A DNA stretch of 64,000 nt from Tulasnella sp. 424 (GCA_019633425.1 WSUB01000044.1:186001-250000); one strand, 5' to 3'. Counted from the stretch's first letter, positions 32,098-44,779 are shown. Numbers and translations are program-made. Notes: generated from the sequence alone by a model not told the origin.

Positions 32098-34542
32098 TCA
32101 GTACGCGCAATACGCGACGCAGAGCAAAGGGAAGCCCGTCATCAGCCCAAACCAGAACACCACATTGCCAAGGATCTTGTTCCTCCGAATGACCGGTATC
32201 CTCCCCAAAGCGATAAGCGGAACTTGAGCCATCTGCATCACAAAGAGATACATCCTTTGGTTTTCGGATGTTAGTCGCGTCAGTCGGCGGAACATAGAAT
32301 TTTAGTCGACCAGAAACAACGTAGCCCACCTTATCTTCTTCGTGACAATCGCCATAACCAGCTCATGCAGCAAAGCACTGAGCAAAAACGTGATCAAGGC
32401 AGCGGAAGGTTTGGAGAACTTGTAGTCGGATATGCTGCTAGCGTAGACGTGCCGCAAGAGGAAGGAGTGGACGGGCTTGTTCCACTTCCTGGCGAATTCA
32501 TCCCACGAGGTCGAGTTCCACCAGTCTTCGTAGAATTGCCGGTCGGCGAACCTAGCAACGAGGGAGTGGTTGAGCCAGGCCGAACTTAAAAAAGGCACAT
32601 CACTTCTCGTACCTAGAAATCTCTGCGAAACCATTGCAGATGCATTCGAATATGATGTAGAAGAGTAGAAGATAGGATAACTAGGGCAGGACACAAGGTT
32701 CAAGTTAGCAAACCGGCAGTTTACCTCTATCCTTCGTTCAAAACCCACCATGAAGGGTAAAGCTAAATCAAGCATCGACCGCAAAAACGGCTGATCCGGT
32801 GTTGGCGTCATTGGAATGATGTAGTGCTCCGTAATAGTGTAGAGTAGAGTGAAAGTGCCAACGAACGCCACCGTCTTTTCAAAGACATAAGAAATGCGAA
32901 CCCTGTTATCGTCAAAATGAAGTCAGTACATGGTTCTCCGTAAGATTGACATCTCCGAAAGCACCCACTTGTCGGTCCTCGGGTACTCCAGCTCATACAC
33001 CAACGTCGGGATCAACTGATAATCGCAGAAGTTCCAAAGCGTTACGTTTTCTGGGAACCTCACTCTCCCTTTCCCATTAACTCCGGTCGAAGTCAACTCG
33101 TCGTCAATGTCGCTTATAGATTGAGCGAGTGTGCTGATCGTCGAGTCAGGGTGTCCGATAAGTGGATGGTGTTCGGAGGGTACTGCGGGATTGGAGTCGA
33201 CAGTCTGAGGAGGGAAGTCGGTGGTTTTGCTGCTCGGGAAGTAAGAGCCTTCTGTGGGTTGTGATTTGCTTGTCCTCTCAGCAGGGGTGGCGGATGAGGA
33301 AGAGGAAGAGGTCCCTCGATCCAATCTGAAGGATCCGGGAGTGGAATCTCCTACAGGTACTGTCGCGATTTGTGTTCCTCCTCCAGCAGCTGCCATCTGT
33401 GCCAGGCGGTTTCGGAGGCCCAAAGCGGCAAGGTCCCCGTCCACTGTCTCGGTCCCTACGTGAATGCCATTTGGAATCGGTCTGGGGGTTCCAGCGGGTG
33501 TCGTATCACTGTGAACACTTTGAGGAGTGGCTGCGCCGGAAGGTACTTGGAGGAGCTTCTCGTCACCGCCGAGGGTCGTCGCAGTCGACATGGCTGCGGT
33601 CGACTCCATCTCTTTTAGCTTCCGAGCATCTCGTGCGTCGATCTCTGCCTTGGAGCGACCTCCGGGGAGAGCATTAACCAGGGCTTCAAGGCGCTTGGTC
33701 TGCTCTTGTTTCTTGTGGAATAGCTGGGAGAACCGGCCGTTGATTGAGACGTAAGAGTGAACCTTCATGAGCATGACCAAAGCGTGGAGGGTGAAGAACC
33801 CGCTTTGGACCCATTCCCAACGACTAAGAGATGATGAATATGAGCGGGAAGTTTCAGCGAGCTGTGGGAGGGTAGGAACTCACCGGTCGAATGTCCACTT
33901 TACAGCGACGCCCAGCATTAACCCCTGATACAGGTGCTGGATAGCAGTACCCACAGGGGTGTACGGAATGTAACCGTCAACCATTAACTTGACGAACGGC
34001 ACGGCTAGTCCTGTACTCGCGACCAGAACTCCGTCGCTGAGTGCCAGCGTTAGGGCATCTTTGGAGAAGAGTGCGGCAAAGGACAGGGAGAGGGGGTAGC
34101 CAGTCTGGTCGAAGCTTGTGACGTAGGTCCTGATCATTAGAATACCGACTGATATCCAAAAGAGAGAGTAGAATCCTCTGAATGCATCATGACCTGATGA
34201 TTCGAGTGCGGATGGACGTGGAACGAAAGTGAGCTTTGCGAGGAGTTGCTTCGAGTCTTTGGATGGGCGATACTGGCGGATGGCAGGCAGCATTGAAACG
34301 AGAGGGAGAGCATGTCGTTGGCAAGTGCGTGAGGGTGCCGGCGGAAGATATATGATGGGCCCGTGAAGGTTCGGCGTGCGTAAACGGAACAATTTCTTTA
34401 GCATCTATGACACGCCGAAAGCGGAATCCGAGGGGTGGCGTACCGGCTGAACGTGGAGTGTCCCCGACGAAGTTTCGATCGCTGACCCTTTCTTGGACAC
34501 GACGTGCTTGGTGGGCTCCTGGGCATCCGTCTTGGATGGCAT
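32098..34542 (-). CDS. ARE2: Sterol O-acyltransferase (ACAT/ARE family, MBOAT)
   Basis: This makes steryl esters from acyl-CoA and ergosterol in the ER membrane. The spliced frame reads DAFRGFYSLFWISVGILMI, LSDGVLVASTGLAVPF, HALVMLMKVHSYVSING, a long disordered Ser/Thr loop, NYPRTDK-like YPRTDKVRISYVFEKTVAF, then LALPFMLSYLLLFYIIFECICNGFAE. The family signature FYEDWWNS follows, then the invariant His in SALLHELVMAI, and MYLFVMQMAQVPLI to the stop at 32098. The start used is MPSKTDAQEPTK (34542). An in-frame ATG at 34677 is possible. An intron between LHVQP and the region near YRPSKDSK is likely but its end is uncertain. It has several membrane helices, as expected for MBOAT. Confidence 0.88.
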
Positions 34543-34677
34543 TGGGGAGGCGGAGAGGGGAGGAGGGAGGTCGAGAGTGGTTTTAGTGTGCTGAGAGAAG
34601 GTTGAGGTATTTCTTAGATCTTTCTTTCGAATTGTGTTTGGTCTCTCCCCTGTTGCACGGCTGATGTCATCATTCAC

Positions 34678-35084
34678 ATCAACGGAGACCGAGGACTCCG
34701 CTCGACCCTCATTACCAAAGCACTAGAGCGACACAAGGATATCCAACGAGTGGGGAAATAAATGCAATAACAGCGTAAAATACATGCTAGATGTCGACCA
34801 AGGCGTTCTAAACACTGCTGCAGTCGTCGGCAGTGACCTCAGCGACTCTCGGCTTCCGAGGTAGCGGAGCCCGCAATTATGCAAGGACCTTGATGCTAAG
34901 TATCCAGATGAGGTGGAGCGCGCTCCGATCGAAGAGACTGGAAGATTAGGAGGAGACTACATGACCGCCGGCTTCGATTGCCCGCCCCTTCAAAGCACGG
35001 CTCAGTCAGCGCCTAGTGATATCACTGCCAAACGTCGATAATGACCCAACCTATTACGCATGCTCTCCCAGGTGTTCACGTCTG
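34678..35084. other. Intergenic
   Basis: This lies upstream of the sterol acyltransferase and 3' of PET117. No open frame of note and no RNA gene is seen. Confidence 0.4.
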
Positions 35085-35404
35085 TCATTGAGGTGCCGGA
35101 GATGACGAAGATTCCACTTTCTGAACGGCCTCGTATATCGCCCGTTTCCGTAAATTCTCCTGGAATTCTGCTTCGCGCTCCTGCTGCTTTCGTTTAGCAG
35201 CCAAACGAGCCTCGTCCTTCAGCACGCCTTGGTACATGCTCTATTAATCCAAAACACGACGCGTTTAGGGCTGTTCCTCCAAAACTGACAATGCCTCAAC
35301 GCGCTCACCTCTCGCTCTGCGTACTGCATGTAATGCACCCCCCAAATAGTGAACACGCAAAAGCCCGTAGCAAGTCCAAGAGTTATCTTCGATGCTCTTG
35401 ACAT
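35085..35404 (-). CDS. PET117: Cytochrome c oxidase assembly factor Pet117
   Basis: Two exons. Exon 1 starts MSRASKITLGLATGFCVFTI (35404), and the second, after an intron beginning GTGAGC and ending AATAG, encodes ERESMYQGVLKDEARLAAKR and a charged coiled-coil tail ending SSSSPAPQ. The product is about 80 aa. The pattern matches Pet117: an N-terminal membrane-targeting helix followed by H-x2-Q-x-AERE-x-M-x-QGV. In yeast Pet117 links Cox15 complexes in heme A synthesis at the inner mitochondrial membrane. It sits divergently from ATP4, another inner-membrane component. Confidence 0.85.
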
Positions 35405-35621
35405 GATTCAAAAATCATGAAACGTTTAAATGAAAAGAGGATTTTTGAGAAAAGGTAAACGGCTCAAGAGATCGAGAGACGCTCGTGAGTATCGGTAAAT
35501 TTCGGGGCAAAGCAGTCGAACTCGAGCCGTGAGACTGGCTCATTCGCCAGACCATTTCGCAAGCAACTTTCCTTTCCCTTCGCACAAGCTTGTATCCCGT
35601 CCCTACACAACTAAAAAACCG

Positions 35622-36767
35622 ATGGCCGCCCGTATTGCCACTTCTTCATTGCGCTGTGAGCGACTCTTTCTAATGCGCTTTTGTCGCAAAAAATACTGAT
35701 TTTTGGAGAGCTTCGTTCAGCGTCTCTCCTCCGGTCGTCGGCTGTCGCCTCGATCCCACGAGTTGCTGCTATCCAGAGGTTCGTCTTCCCAATAAATATA
35801 TCAAGTCTATAGCCTGACGGATCTATTCGACTCTAGCCGTGGTTTCGCTGACAAGAGTATGTACCCAACTATTGACATTGCACGTTCCGACGCTCAACGT
35901 TCATGACGTTTCTTCCTCTCAACTTAAAATCATTACAACTCGCAGCCCCTCAGCCACCAGCAGAGCGCGCCTCCGCAATCATCGACGCCGTCCCCGGAAA
36001 CTCCCTCGTCAGCAAAACCGGCGCCATCGTCCTCGGAACCGGTTTGACCGCTGCCGCAATCTCGTCGGAACTTTACGTCGTCAATGAGGAGACCGTCGTT
36101 CTCGCTGGCTTCTTGATCATCACCACTTTCATCGCAAGGTCGATGAAGGGACCTTACAAGGAGTGGGCTGAAGGTCATATCAACGTGAGTTGATGGAATA
36201 ATAACGCTTTGTCGAAAATGAACAAATGAAGCTGATCAGCCCGTCGACTTGACAGAAAATCCGTGAGGTCCTCAATGCCGCTCGCGCTGAACACACTCAA
36301 GCCGTTGCTTCTCGCATCGATGCTGTCGGTCAAATGAAGGACGTCGTTGACGTTACCAAGGGCCTCTTCGCTCTCTCTAAGGTTCGGGATTGGATGTCAA
36401 GTGTCGCAGGCAATCGCGAAAGGCTAACCATGCCGCCTCTAGGAAACCGCCCAACTCGAAGGCGAATCCTTCATCCTCAAGCAACAGACTTCCGTCAACG
36501 CTGAGGTCAAGGCCGTCTTGGATTCATGGGTCCGCTATGAGCAGCAGGCTAAGGAAGACGAACAGGCTCAGCTCACCAAGGCTGTCATCGACAAAGTCAT
36601 GAAGGATATTACCGATGAGAAGAACCAGAAGGATATCTTGTTGGCTGCCGTTGCTGAAGTCGAACGTATGTCGTCGATAATGGATATTTCCGGTGATCCA
36701 AACATGCTAACATCCCGCCCCCTCGGCATATCCTCTCTCAGAGCTAGTGAAGAGCAAGGCTATCTAA
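35622..36767 (+). CDS. ATP4: Mitochondrial F1Fo ATP synthase subunit 4 (subunit b)
   Basis: The start is MAARIATSSLR, a mitochondrial presequence. The frame then needs a 20-nt exon (35837-35856) encoding SRGFADK to join TPQPPAERASAIID. Next come NSLVSKTGAIVLGTGLTAAA, the family signature ELYVVNEETVVLAGF, KGPYKEWAEGHIN, KIREVLNAARAEHTQAV and a long alpha-helical stator stalk. A final tiny exon reads QLVKSKAI, with stop at 36765-36767. The protein is the peripheral stalk subunit that holds F1 against rotation. Length, about 245 aa, is normal. It is convergent with HRQ1, with 190 bp between stops. Confidence 0.9.
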
Positions 36768-36957
36768 TTTCAGTGGTGGAAGGACGATTAGGAGGACCCC
36801 CTGCGTTGTTACTAGATTTTCGCCACTATTCTAATGTTCCAAACCCGTTCGGACGTCCAACGTGGCAGAGTCTTGACAAGTACGCGGGAGTGCTCATTAC
36901 CGGAAATGCGAGTCGTATAAAACAAAACAAGACAAAGAAAGACGACACAGTAGATGT

Positions 36958-39900
36958 TCACCGGATGCGCAACGTCCGGGTTAGAGCAGCGCCATCTGGA
37001 AGCAACGCTTGGCCACGCTCGTTCTCGACTTGCACGTCTTCCAAGTCCTCGACCTCGATTTTTGCGAGAGCTTTCACGTCCGTCGCTTCCGTCACAGTTT
37101 CAGGCATGTTAAAAGCAGCCTCCGGGTCGGGATCCGGAATGTCGTCCTCGTCGATTGGCAGGTTCAGAATGCCTCGAAGGACTAGCTTGGCTCCAAGTTT
37201 ACTGGTGACGAGGTAACCTGAACGGCAGGCTGCGGCTTCGATGCCTATGAGCGAGGAAACGATGCGTGAGGACCATTCTGCCGAAAAAAACGACGTGAAC
37301 CAAAATATGAGGCGTACATGATGGACACCCGTCCTCGCATTGACAGGCTTCAAGTCGCTCCAGCGCTTGATGTAGTAAATCGGAAGCTGGAAAGCAGGAG
37401 ACAGTGAATATCCCTTCAACAATGCGTGCCAAGCCGAGGCTTGCCGTTACTCACCATGATCGAAAGCTTTGGCAGACACCCCAGTGCATTTCCCGCCTCC
37501 GTCATAAAACACCAACCTACGAAGGAATGATCAACATGCAGCCGCGCCGAGCACAGACATTCCCTACCTTGCAGGCCTTTTACGGCTAGATTCTTTCGCT
37601 GCGTATTCCTTTTCTGGAATTTTGCACTCTGTTTTGATGTCCCCATCCGTTGCAAACGCGAACAGAGGAGACATGTTGAGGACCGTGTGTTCTGCAGCAT
37701 GTATCGCTTCAGCTGGACTGAGAGCCTTCCGACGCATCAAGTCCAAGACGGAGGATGGCACATTGATCCACATTCCGACTGTTTCGCGTTCGAACGGAGG
37801 AGTGTCGAGGTCGACGGAGTCCAGTATTGAATTATTCCTGTTGGGCATTGAAGTGCCTTAGAACTGGGTTCATTCCGGGAGGCGACAGCAGACTTACCTG
37901 ACTTTGAAGAAGCCAAAGACGACGGTTTTGACAGTGATCTTGCCGAAATACGCGCGGTGGGGCGATCCTCGGATTGCTCGAATACGGGAAGTCTCCACTG
38001 GGTCAATGTCTCTGGGAATGTGCCGGGTTTGGTCAGTTTCCAATGGGCTGCATGTATCTGGCACGCTTACGTGTAATCTCGAGGGGTCGTGAGCCAGCTG
38101 ACGTCCGTCTGGACAACCTTTGCGCAACGTTCATCATGGCTAACTTCGTTGACAAGGTATGTATCGCCCTGATGCATGAACTTGAAAAGCAAAGCGATCA
38201 TTAACTATCCCATTCTTCGGTCGGTATTCAAACTCACGATTCCGCCCTCATAGGTCTTTGACGTAGGAACAGATGTGAGCCAGAGTCGGCGTAGATGGGC
38301 TGTAACTATCCTCACCTCAAATAGCGCACGGTAGACCTCGATCTCCTCAAGGACTATCACCTTCCCGTCCTTGTCCCTGTCGGTAATATCCAAGATCGTA
38401 TACTTAGCCTCTAAAGCTCCACGTATGGCCACATGACTTGAGGGTCTAGGCTTAAAATTCGGGTGGGTATGATACCATCCTTCTTTGTCCTTAACCAGCC
38501 GCTTGTCGCACAAAGCCACGAAATTGTGGCCGAAGTAAGGCGCATCGTTTTTAGGAAGGATGGGCATTTCGTCTGCTGCGCATTGGAGATGGCCTTCTAG
38601 TATCACATCATTGTCCAGGTCGACAATCAAATCTGCCATCGGCTACGGAAACCCATGGACTTCAGGAAGAACCGTCTAAACTCGGACATCAGAAGAAAAC
38701 TTACGGAATCCCAAATTTCGTTAGGGTTCTGGACGAAATGCTGGTCCAATGGAAAGTTGTCCGCCACTAAAACGGCCAACGAATCTTGAAGGCGTCGACC
38801 GGCTCGCCCCGCTTGTTGCCTCTAATCGATGCCCGCGCTTGTTAAGTCAAGAACCGCGCGCTAATTTCAGTTCAAGTCTCACCAAGCTCGCAACGGAGAA
38901 AGGGAATCCCAGCATGATAACAGCGTCCAACGACCCGATGTTGATGCCCAGCTCCAGAGCATTGGTGGCCACGATCCCCAGTAGCTTTCCAGAAAATGCT
39001 TGCTTCTCAATTTCTCTACGATCCTAAAAGGCCTGTAAGTCAGTTCAAGAATCATCAGAATAGCCACTAGGAATGTACCTGTTGGGAGTACCCTCCCCGG
39101 TAAGCTCGGACTCTATCCAAAAGGTCTGTTCGCCCATCGGTTGCTATTTGAGCGCGGATAGTTTTCATGGCTAATTCACAGGTCTTTCGAATCTAGACGG
39201 ACAAACACGTTTGATAACCGAACAAGAGGAGATGTCACGACTACATGCCTTGCAGAACAAAATCGTTTTCACGCCCTTCGTAATTAAGAATTTGAACAAG
39301 GTGCAGGCTTCTGTTAGAGAGCTGACTCTTTGACCGTTTGCTTTGAGTTGATCGACAAGAGGTGGGCTCCATACTAAAAAGTCCTTTCGACCGGATGGCG
39401 ACCCATCTTCGGTGACAACTTCCATATCCTTCGATAGAAGGGTCAGAACTACACAGCGGGAAGAAGGACTGTCCGCTTACCTCGATTCCGAAGATGGATT
39501 TCATGTGCTGGCAAGGAGGTTGGTCTAGCTGCCACGCGAAATTAATGAAACACCTAACGTACCGCGGCTGGCTGACCGATGGTTGCACTGCACGAAACGA
39601 ATTGAAATCGTCGATCTTTTTAAGGGCCGTTGGTTAGTCGGGGTTCCCCCGATGACCCAACGAGCAACCTACTTCCCAACGCTGCGCAGACCCGTCTGAG
39701 CCGACGCATTATCCAGGCTGTATGACTGAACGAAAGAGTCAGCATATCCGGCCTCTCCACAACACGGCTGGGAGCAAAGCTGCGACTGACCAACCCAACG
39801 TCCCGTTGTAGTAATGCAGTTCATCCACGACAAGCAGTTTCATATTCTTCAAGAACCTGCAGAACATACGTAGTTACTCAGTCCTATACTGCGCTCTTCG

Positions 39901-41959
39901 AGACTACGAGAATATAGCGAACCGGCGCCAGGTATCCTCATATGGAAGGATGGAGACATGGATCATATCCTAACACTCTGGTTAATTGTCGTTTCGACGA
40001 ATTCTAGTGTGACGACATACGAAATTCGTAAAGATCACGGATGCCGTCTCACGAATGCCTTTCGGAAAGGTCAGACATCTCTACAAACCAGTTGGTATGT
40101 TCTACGAACCTTGGCGTCGATTCATCGGGGTGTCTCCATCGTACGTCGCGACCTTTCGGGGCCATGTATATAAGATACAACCGAAACTAAATGTGAGAGT
40201 ATGCACGTACCTTGACGTCTTCCAGCCCAGGGCAACGAGCCAATAAGTGCTCCAGAGCAGCCTTCTGGTCCTGTGCAAGGGCTTTTGTAGGGAAAATGAA
40301 CATCGCGGTCGTGTCGCGGTCTTCTTCCAGCATTGACAGCAAGGGGACCTATAGTTCACGACACCAACAAGAGTATGTGAGACGGGCACAGCAAGCTTGC
40401 ATTGATGCGTCGAACCTGGTATATAACGCTCTTGCCGGAGGCCGTCCCTGTGGATACGATAACATGTTTTCCCTCCCGTAACGCGTTGATTGCCTTCGCT
40501 TGGTGACTATAGAATTCTGTCGCGTTCATTGAAGACTTTAGGCCAGTAGCAATTGAATCTGACACGGGCTTTTCCAATTCAACTGCGTCGACCGTCAGCC
40601 AAGACATTGGGGCCCTGAAAGCAGGGGACGAACCATATCGAGGCTCTTTGGTATCGAAGATTTTTCGAAAGACAATCTGATCGCGGTATTCTTCGGCACC
40701 TTCGATCTCAGCAATCACTTCCTCGACTGATTGTCTTGAGTCTGTGCTTAGGAAATTATGGGAAGTGCTTGGTTGCTGTGTGGAGTGAGTGGGGTCCAGC
40801 GGTACGTGATCCTTGGCGGCCTTCTGTACCAATGCGACTGGATCTTCAGGTGTCTCCATGGTCTGGCACGCTAATATTAACCTAGAAAGTGGTCGATCGA
40901 CAACAGAACGCAGAGAGCCTAATAAATAGACTCATACTCATCGACAGCTGACTGGAACCGCTCATTCCTTTTTTCAATAAGCTTTTTCACATCGGCCGGT
41001 GACAAAAGCGGAGCCGAGAAAACTGGGTTGTAGCTTCAATTATATAATAAACATTTAGAACTCCATCGGCAATATTGAAAGAAGAGTAAAACCTACTCTA
41101 GGTCAGGTCGCTTGAGCTTGACCTTTTCGACAAATTCCAGCACAAGAACCTGCTCATCTGCATTTCCGCTATCCAAGCCAAATGATTCGTATGGGTCCGG
41201 TAGTTCAGCCCGACCTTTGCTGCTACTAGAAGCGCCTAACGTTCGGTCAGAGTGGACTCGTATTTGAGAAGCAGGAGTGTAGGCGAAACGAATAAGGTCC
41301 GGCAAGATTGCTCTGGCAAGGAGGTGGTTAGAGCCTGCGTTAAATCAAAATCAAAGCTCGGCATGCGCACTTAATTTCAGTCACTTGAGAAAGCTCAAGA
41401 GGCCTATCGTAGATCATGATTTGGTTATAAGGGGGAGGAAAATCAAACGATCACTCACTTCCGCAAAATGCGCTCGACGGAGGTCCTGACGACAGAAAAT
41501 GTGGTGGCAATTTGCTGTCTTGAAGAGCAGAACGCAATTACAGTGTTTAGAGCCTACGATACAAGGTTTATAAGGCGTGGCATCAATGACGTTCGATACG
41601 AACCTTGTAGATCTTAAAAAGCTAAGGGCGCGAATTCTTGAGCTCTCGGCTCTGTTGCCGTCGCGTCGGCCGACTCAACATACCTCATTAAAGTATTCCG
41701 GCCAAGTGGGTCTTTCGGGGTCCGTTGCCTTCTGTTTCCCTTTCCTTGAAGCTTTAGCTCCGGTCGTTGAATTACCAGAAGAACTGGGGTCAACCTCCGC
41801 GTTGATGGAAGAGTCGTCTACCGAGGACGCTTGGAATTGAGGGATACTTTTTCTTCGCCTCTTAGCATCACTGCTTGATTTTGCCGATGTGTCCTGAGTT
41901 TCTTGCTTTCGTTTGACCGCGTGTGGCCGCGGGGGAGCGAGCGGATGACGACCGAACAT
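36958..41959 (-). CDS. HRQ1: RecQ4-like DNA helicase Hrq1
   Basis: A 3'-5' DNA helicase acting in crosslink repair and telomere maintenance. Many exons. The start chosen is MFGRHPLAPPRPH (41959), a basic, disordered leader with KRRRKS as a likely nuclear signal. Helicase motifs visible are GTASGKS (motif I, ~40,440), MFIFPTKALAQDQ, STYDGD-like ATYDGDTPMNRR, LLVVDELHYYNG (motif II, ~39,801-39,846), GIVATNALELGINIG, and QQAGRAGRR (motif VI, ~38,790-38,822). The C-terminal DUF1998-type domain has AAEHTVLNMSPLFAF, then a cysteine cluster CQCEDGCPSC continued after an intron by AAACRSGYLVTSKLGAKLVL, typical of Hrq1. It ends ALTRTLRIR. A further in-frame ATG at 42067 is possible but less likely. 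Confidence 0.88.
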
Positions 41960-42154
41960 GGAGGCTGGTCTGACGCGTTTGACGAAACGCCAGTCAACCA
42001 AACACGACCAAGCGATATCCGAAGTTTGTTCAACGCCGCTGCTACCCATTCTCAAAACTCCAAACACAGCAGGTAAGAGTCGGCGTTGCCGTGTATGAGT
42101 ATAATCAGCTTATCATTCGTGACTAGGAACTTTATCTGCACTAAAACCTTCACG

Positions 42155-42430
42155 ATGCGACCATCATCTCAGGCCCTCTCCAAAATCTTACCCCGCGCTG
42201 CGGTTCCCGAATCCTCAATCATTGCCCCAATGGCCTTACCTACAATCAGTCGAGCAAAGCAGCCGACTGTGATTGACAAGCTACTCGCAAAGAAGAAGGC
42301 AGCGATGGAAGCTGGTCATTCTTATCCTCCAAATTTACGGCTAGAGACATTCCAAGACGTTCGTGCAAGTTGGCAGGGCATCGGCAAGGACTTGCGGCGA
42401 GAGCTCAAGCTTCTTGTCCGGGAGAAGTAG
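42155..42430 (+). CDS. Small unknown protein (91 aa)
   Basis: This is an uninterrupted frame beginning MRPSSQALSKILPRAA and ending LRRELKLLVREK. It is basic, with a Ser/Arg/Ala-rich start compatible with a mitochondrial presequence and a C-terminal amphipathic helix. An in-frame ATG lies 69 nt upstream (42086). It is divergent from HRQ1 (~200 bp) and convergent with EMC5 (105 bp), so it fits neatly in a gap between genes. I do not recognise a family. Confidence 0.55.
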   Translation: MRPSSQALSKILPRAAVPESSIIAPMALPTISRAKQPTVIDKLLAKKKAAMEAGHSYPPNLRLETFQDVRASWQGIGKDLRRELKLLVREK

Positions 42431-42534
42431 TATAGGATTGTATCTTTTGGGGGGAATGGTGGCGCAGAGAATTTGCGGTTTTGGCAAAGGGGCGGGTATA
42501 TTGGTCATAGAGACGAATACACACGTGGCAGATT

Positions 42535-43103
42535 CTAGGAAGATGTATGTATGGCTCGTCCCCGGTGGTTAAACCCAGCGAAACTTGGGCGGGAGTTCAT
42601 CTCATCGATTGTCCTGTTGCGTGAAAAGATCAAACGAGTCGGCTGAGATTCGGCAAAAGAGATGAACTTGAGACACCCACCGCTTGCGCATCTCACTCGC
42701 CCACGTTATTTCTTTCAACGGCGGTGTATATGATGCTACGCCAAACACGAAGAGGATAACTGCGAGGCCAATTTCCATTACCAGCTATGCAAAGATTGTT
42801 TAGTTTTGCTGAGAAGGAAGCCATGAACCGATAGCACCCACGTCGGCTGGCACTTGGCGAATGCTCTCCGAAGACTGGTTCCTGGCCTTGAGATACGAGA
42901 AATCTAAAAGAGAAATGATGTGAAGTTATTAAGTTTCTGGTGTAGTCCTTGTGCCGAATGCCAACTGACGTTCATATGTCGAATGGGCCGCTTTGATTGG
43001 AAAGAGTTAATGGCAGCGAATCCAGAAGGAACCAAAATAAAGTACCTAGAAGGAGTAATACCGTAGATACTGCTAATAACAAACCGCCAAATAATCGAGC
43101 CAT
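42535..43103 (-). CDS. EMC5: ER membrane protein complex subunit 5 (EMC5/MMGT)
   Basis: Spliced by eye into five exons. They are MARLFGGLLLAVSTVLLLL, a 21-nt exon (42970-42990) giving AAHSTYEH, then FSYLKARNQSSESIRQVPAD, LVMEIGLAVILFVFGVAS followed by EITWASEMRKR, and TIDEMNSRPSFAGFNHRGRA to TAG at 42535-42537. It has two membrane helices, the S-YEH-SYLKA loop after the first, and the C-terminal RPSF-FNHRGR motif, all hallmarks of Emc5. Part of the insertase that places tail-anchored and multipass proteins in the ER membrane. Length is about 100 aa. Without the microexon and the last intron the frame gives only a shortened, wrong protein. Confidence 0.85.
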
Positions 43104-43255
43104 GCTGGTAGTGGGAGGTGTTGCCGTCGTGGGTGTTCTTGCGGAGGACTTTGCCGCCGTGCGAACGCGGCTTCTTCTCCACAGCCTCAGACTCCGCTGA
43201 CGCAACCTTGATCTCCTTTGTCCAAACCACCATCTGCAGTCCTCTATTCGTCGAA

Positions 43256-44473
43256 ATGTCTACCGAAGCTGCTAATACGTCTGCCCCTTCTCAGAAAGGA
43301 GGGCCGTGGATTCCTTTGGAAAGCAATCCAGAAGTACGTATTCGTCCAACTTGTAGACCACTCGACTCTAATAGGCCTCTCTTTGCACCAAGGTTTTTAC
43401 AGCTGTACGCGCTCTGAAACGCGATTTCCACTGCTTATATCGCCTAAACTCTTACACGTGTTGTATAGTGGGCAGAAAAGGTTGGGGTGGCAAAAACTCA
43501 TGCCCACTTCGAGGACGTTTATGGTCTTGATGCGGAGGTGGGTCCAAAGCACTTCCCCGACCCCTCGACCAACTGACTGAAAGACAACAGCTCTTAGCAA
43601 TGGTATCACAGCCAGTCAAGGCTCTTCTTCTCATTTACCCAATTACAACCGACGTCGAGAAACGACGCAAAGAGGACGACGAAAAGCTCAAGAAGGAAGG
43701 GGTTGCACCCGACGTCGACACCTCGGTCATTTGGATTCAGCAAAAGGTACGGCAGTAGCCGTGTATTTGGCCTTCTGAACGTCGCTGACAAGTGATTTGA
43801 TTTCCAGATTTCAAATGCGTGCGGAACGATTGGACTTCTCCACGCGCTCCTAAATGTAAGGCTCAAGCGAGATCGATGTGTGACCGAACATTGACAAAAT
43901 GACCCGCAAAACAGAGCAACCTCACCACCACCCCAAAGAGTGCACTAGCCACTTTCAGAGAGCAGGCAATTCGTACGCATACATTACTTCATTTTGGGGG
44001 TTTATGGCTGATGACAATATGCCATCATAGCTCTATCTCCCTCCGACCGAGCCGATCTTCTCGCAAAGACCACTCTGTTCGCTGAGGTTCACCAGGAAGC
44101 TGCCACCTCTGCGCAATCCTCTTCCGCCGTCCCTACGAACCTTGATACGGATTTGCACTTTACGTGCTTCATTCAAGCACCGTCGCCTAAGACGCCCGGA
44201 GAAAAGAGAATATTGGAAATGGACGGAAGGAGGGCAGGTCCCATCGATCGAGGCGTTTCGAAGGACTTCCTCAAGGTGCCGATGACTCCACAAGTGAAAA
44301 TGAGTATCCACTCTGACGTATTGATTTAGGATGTCGCCAAGGTTGTTCAAGACAAGTACCTTTCCATGGCTACGAGCCTGAATTTTGTGAGTCAGAGTGG
44401 CCTGGTGAGAATCAGCATGTACTGATACTTCAATTAATAGGGCATAGTTGCGCTTTGTGGAACTGCTGCGTAA
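43256..44473 (+). CDS. YUH1: Ubiquitin C-terminal hydrolase (UCH-L3/Yuh1 family)
   Basis: A cysteine protease that frees ubiquitin (and, in yeast, Rub1) from short C-terminal extensions. Exon 1 encodes MSTEAANTSAPSQKGGPWIP (to 43333). Later exons give WAEKVGVAKTHAHFEDVYGL, LIYPITTDVEKRRKEDD, and the catalytic Cys in ISNACGTIGLLHALLN. They continue with LSPSERADLLAKTT, the catalytic His in DLHFTCFIQ, and the catalytic Asp in EMDGRRAGPIDRG. The end is NFGIVALCGTAA, stop 44471-44473. All active-site residues of the family are present. It is divergent from EMC5 with 152 bp between starts. Confidence 0.9.
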
Positions 44474-44779
44474 TATAACGTCTAGCACTTTGCTGTGTGC
44501 TGTAACCGTTTCGGGTATATTGAACGATTTGTGTGATCGACCAGCGTGATGCCTGGCAAGCGCAACGCAGCCTTGAACCCGTAAAGCTGCTAAGATTCAT
44601 TCATATTCATCTCTTTGCATCTAATCATACTACTGCCGTGAGTTTCTACTGAGGTTGGATCGGCGACCCGCCGAAAGCAAATAGTAGCAAACAGTCTAGA
44701 GATTTTCCTCATTTCACGACACCTAGTCCTCCGACCTCTCTGACGCGGCCAATACTTACTACAAGCTAGTCCAGTGACT
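44474..44779. other. Intergenic
   Basis: This lies between the UCH and RPF1 genes on the same strand. It is AT-mixed with nothing recognised. Confidence 0.4.
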
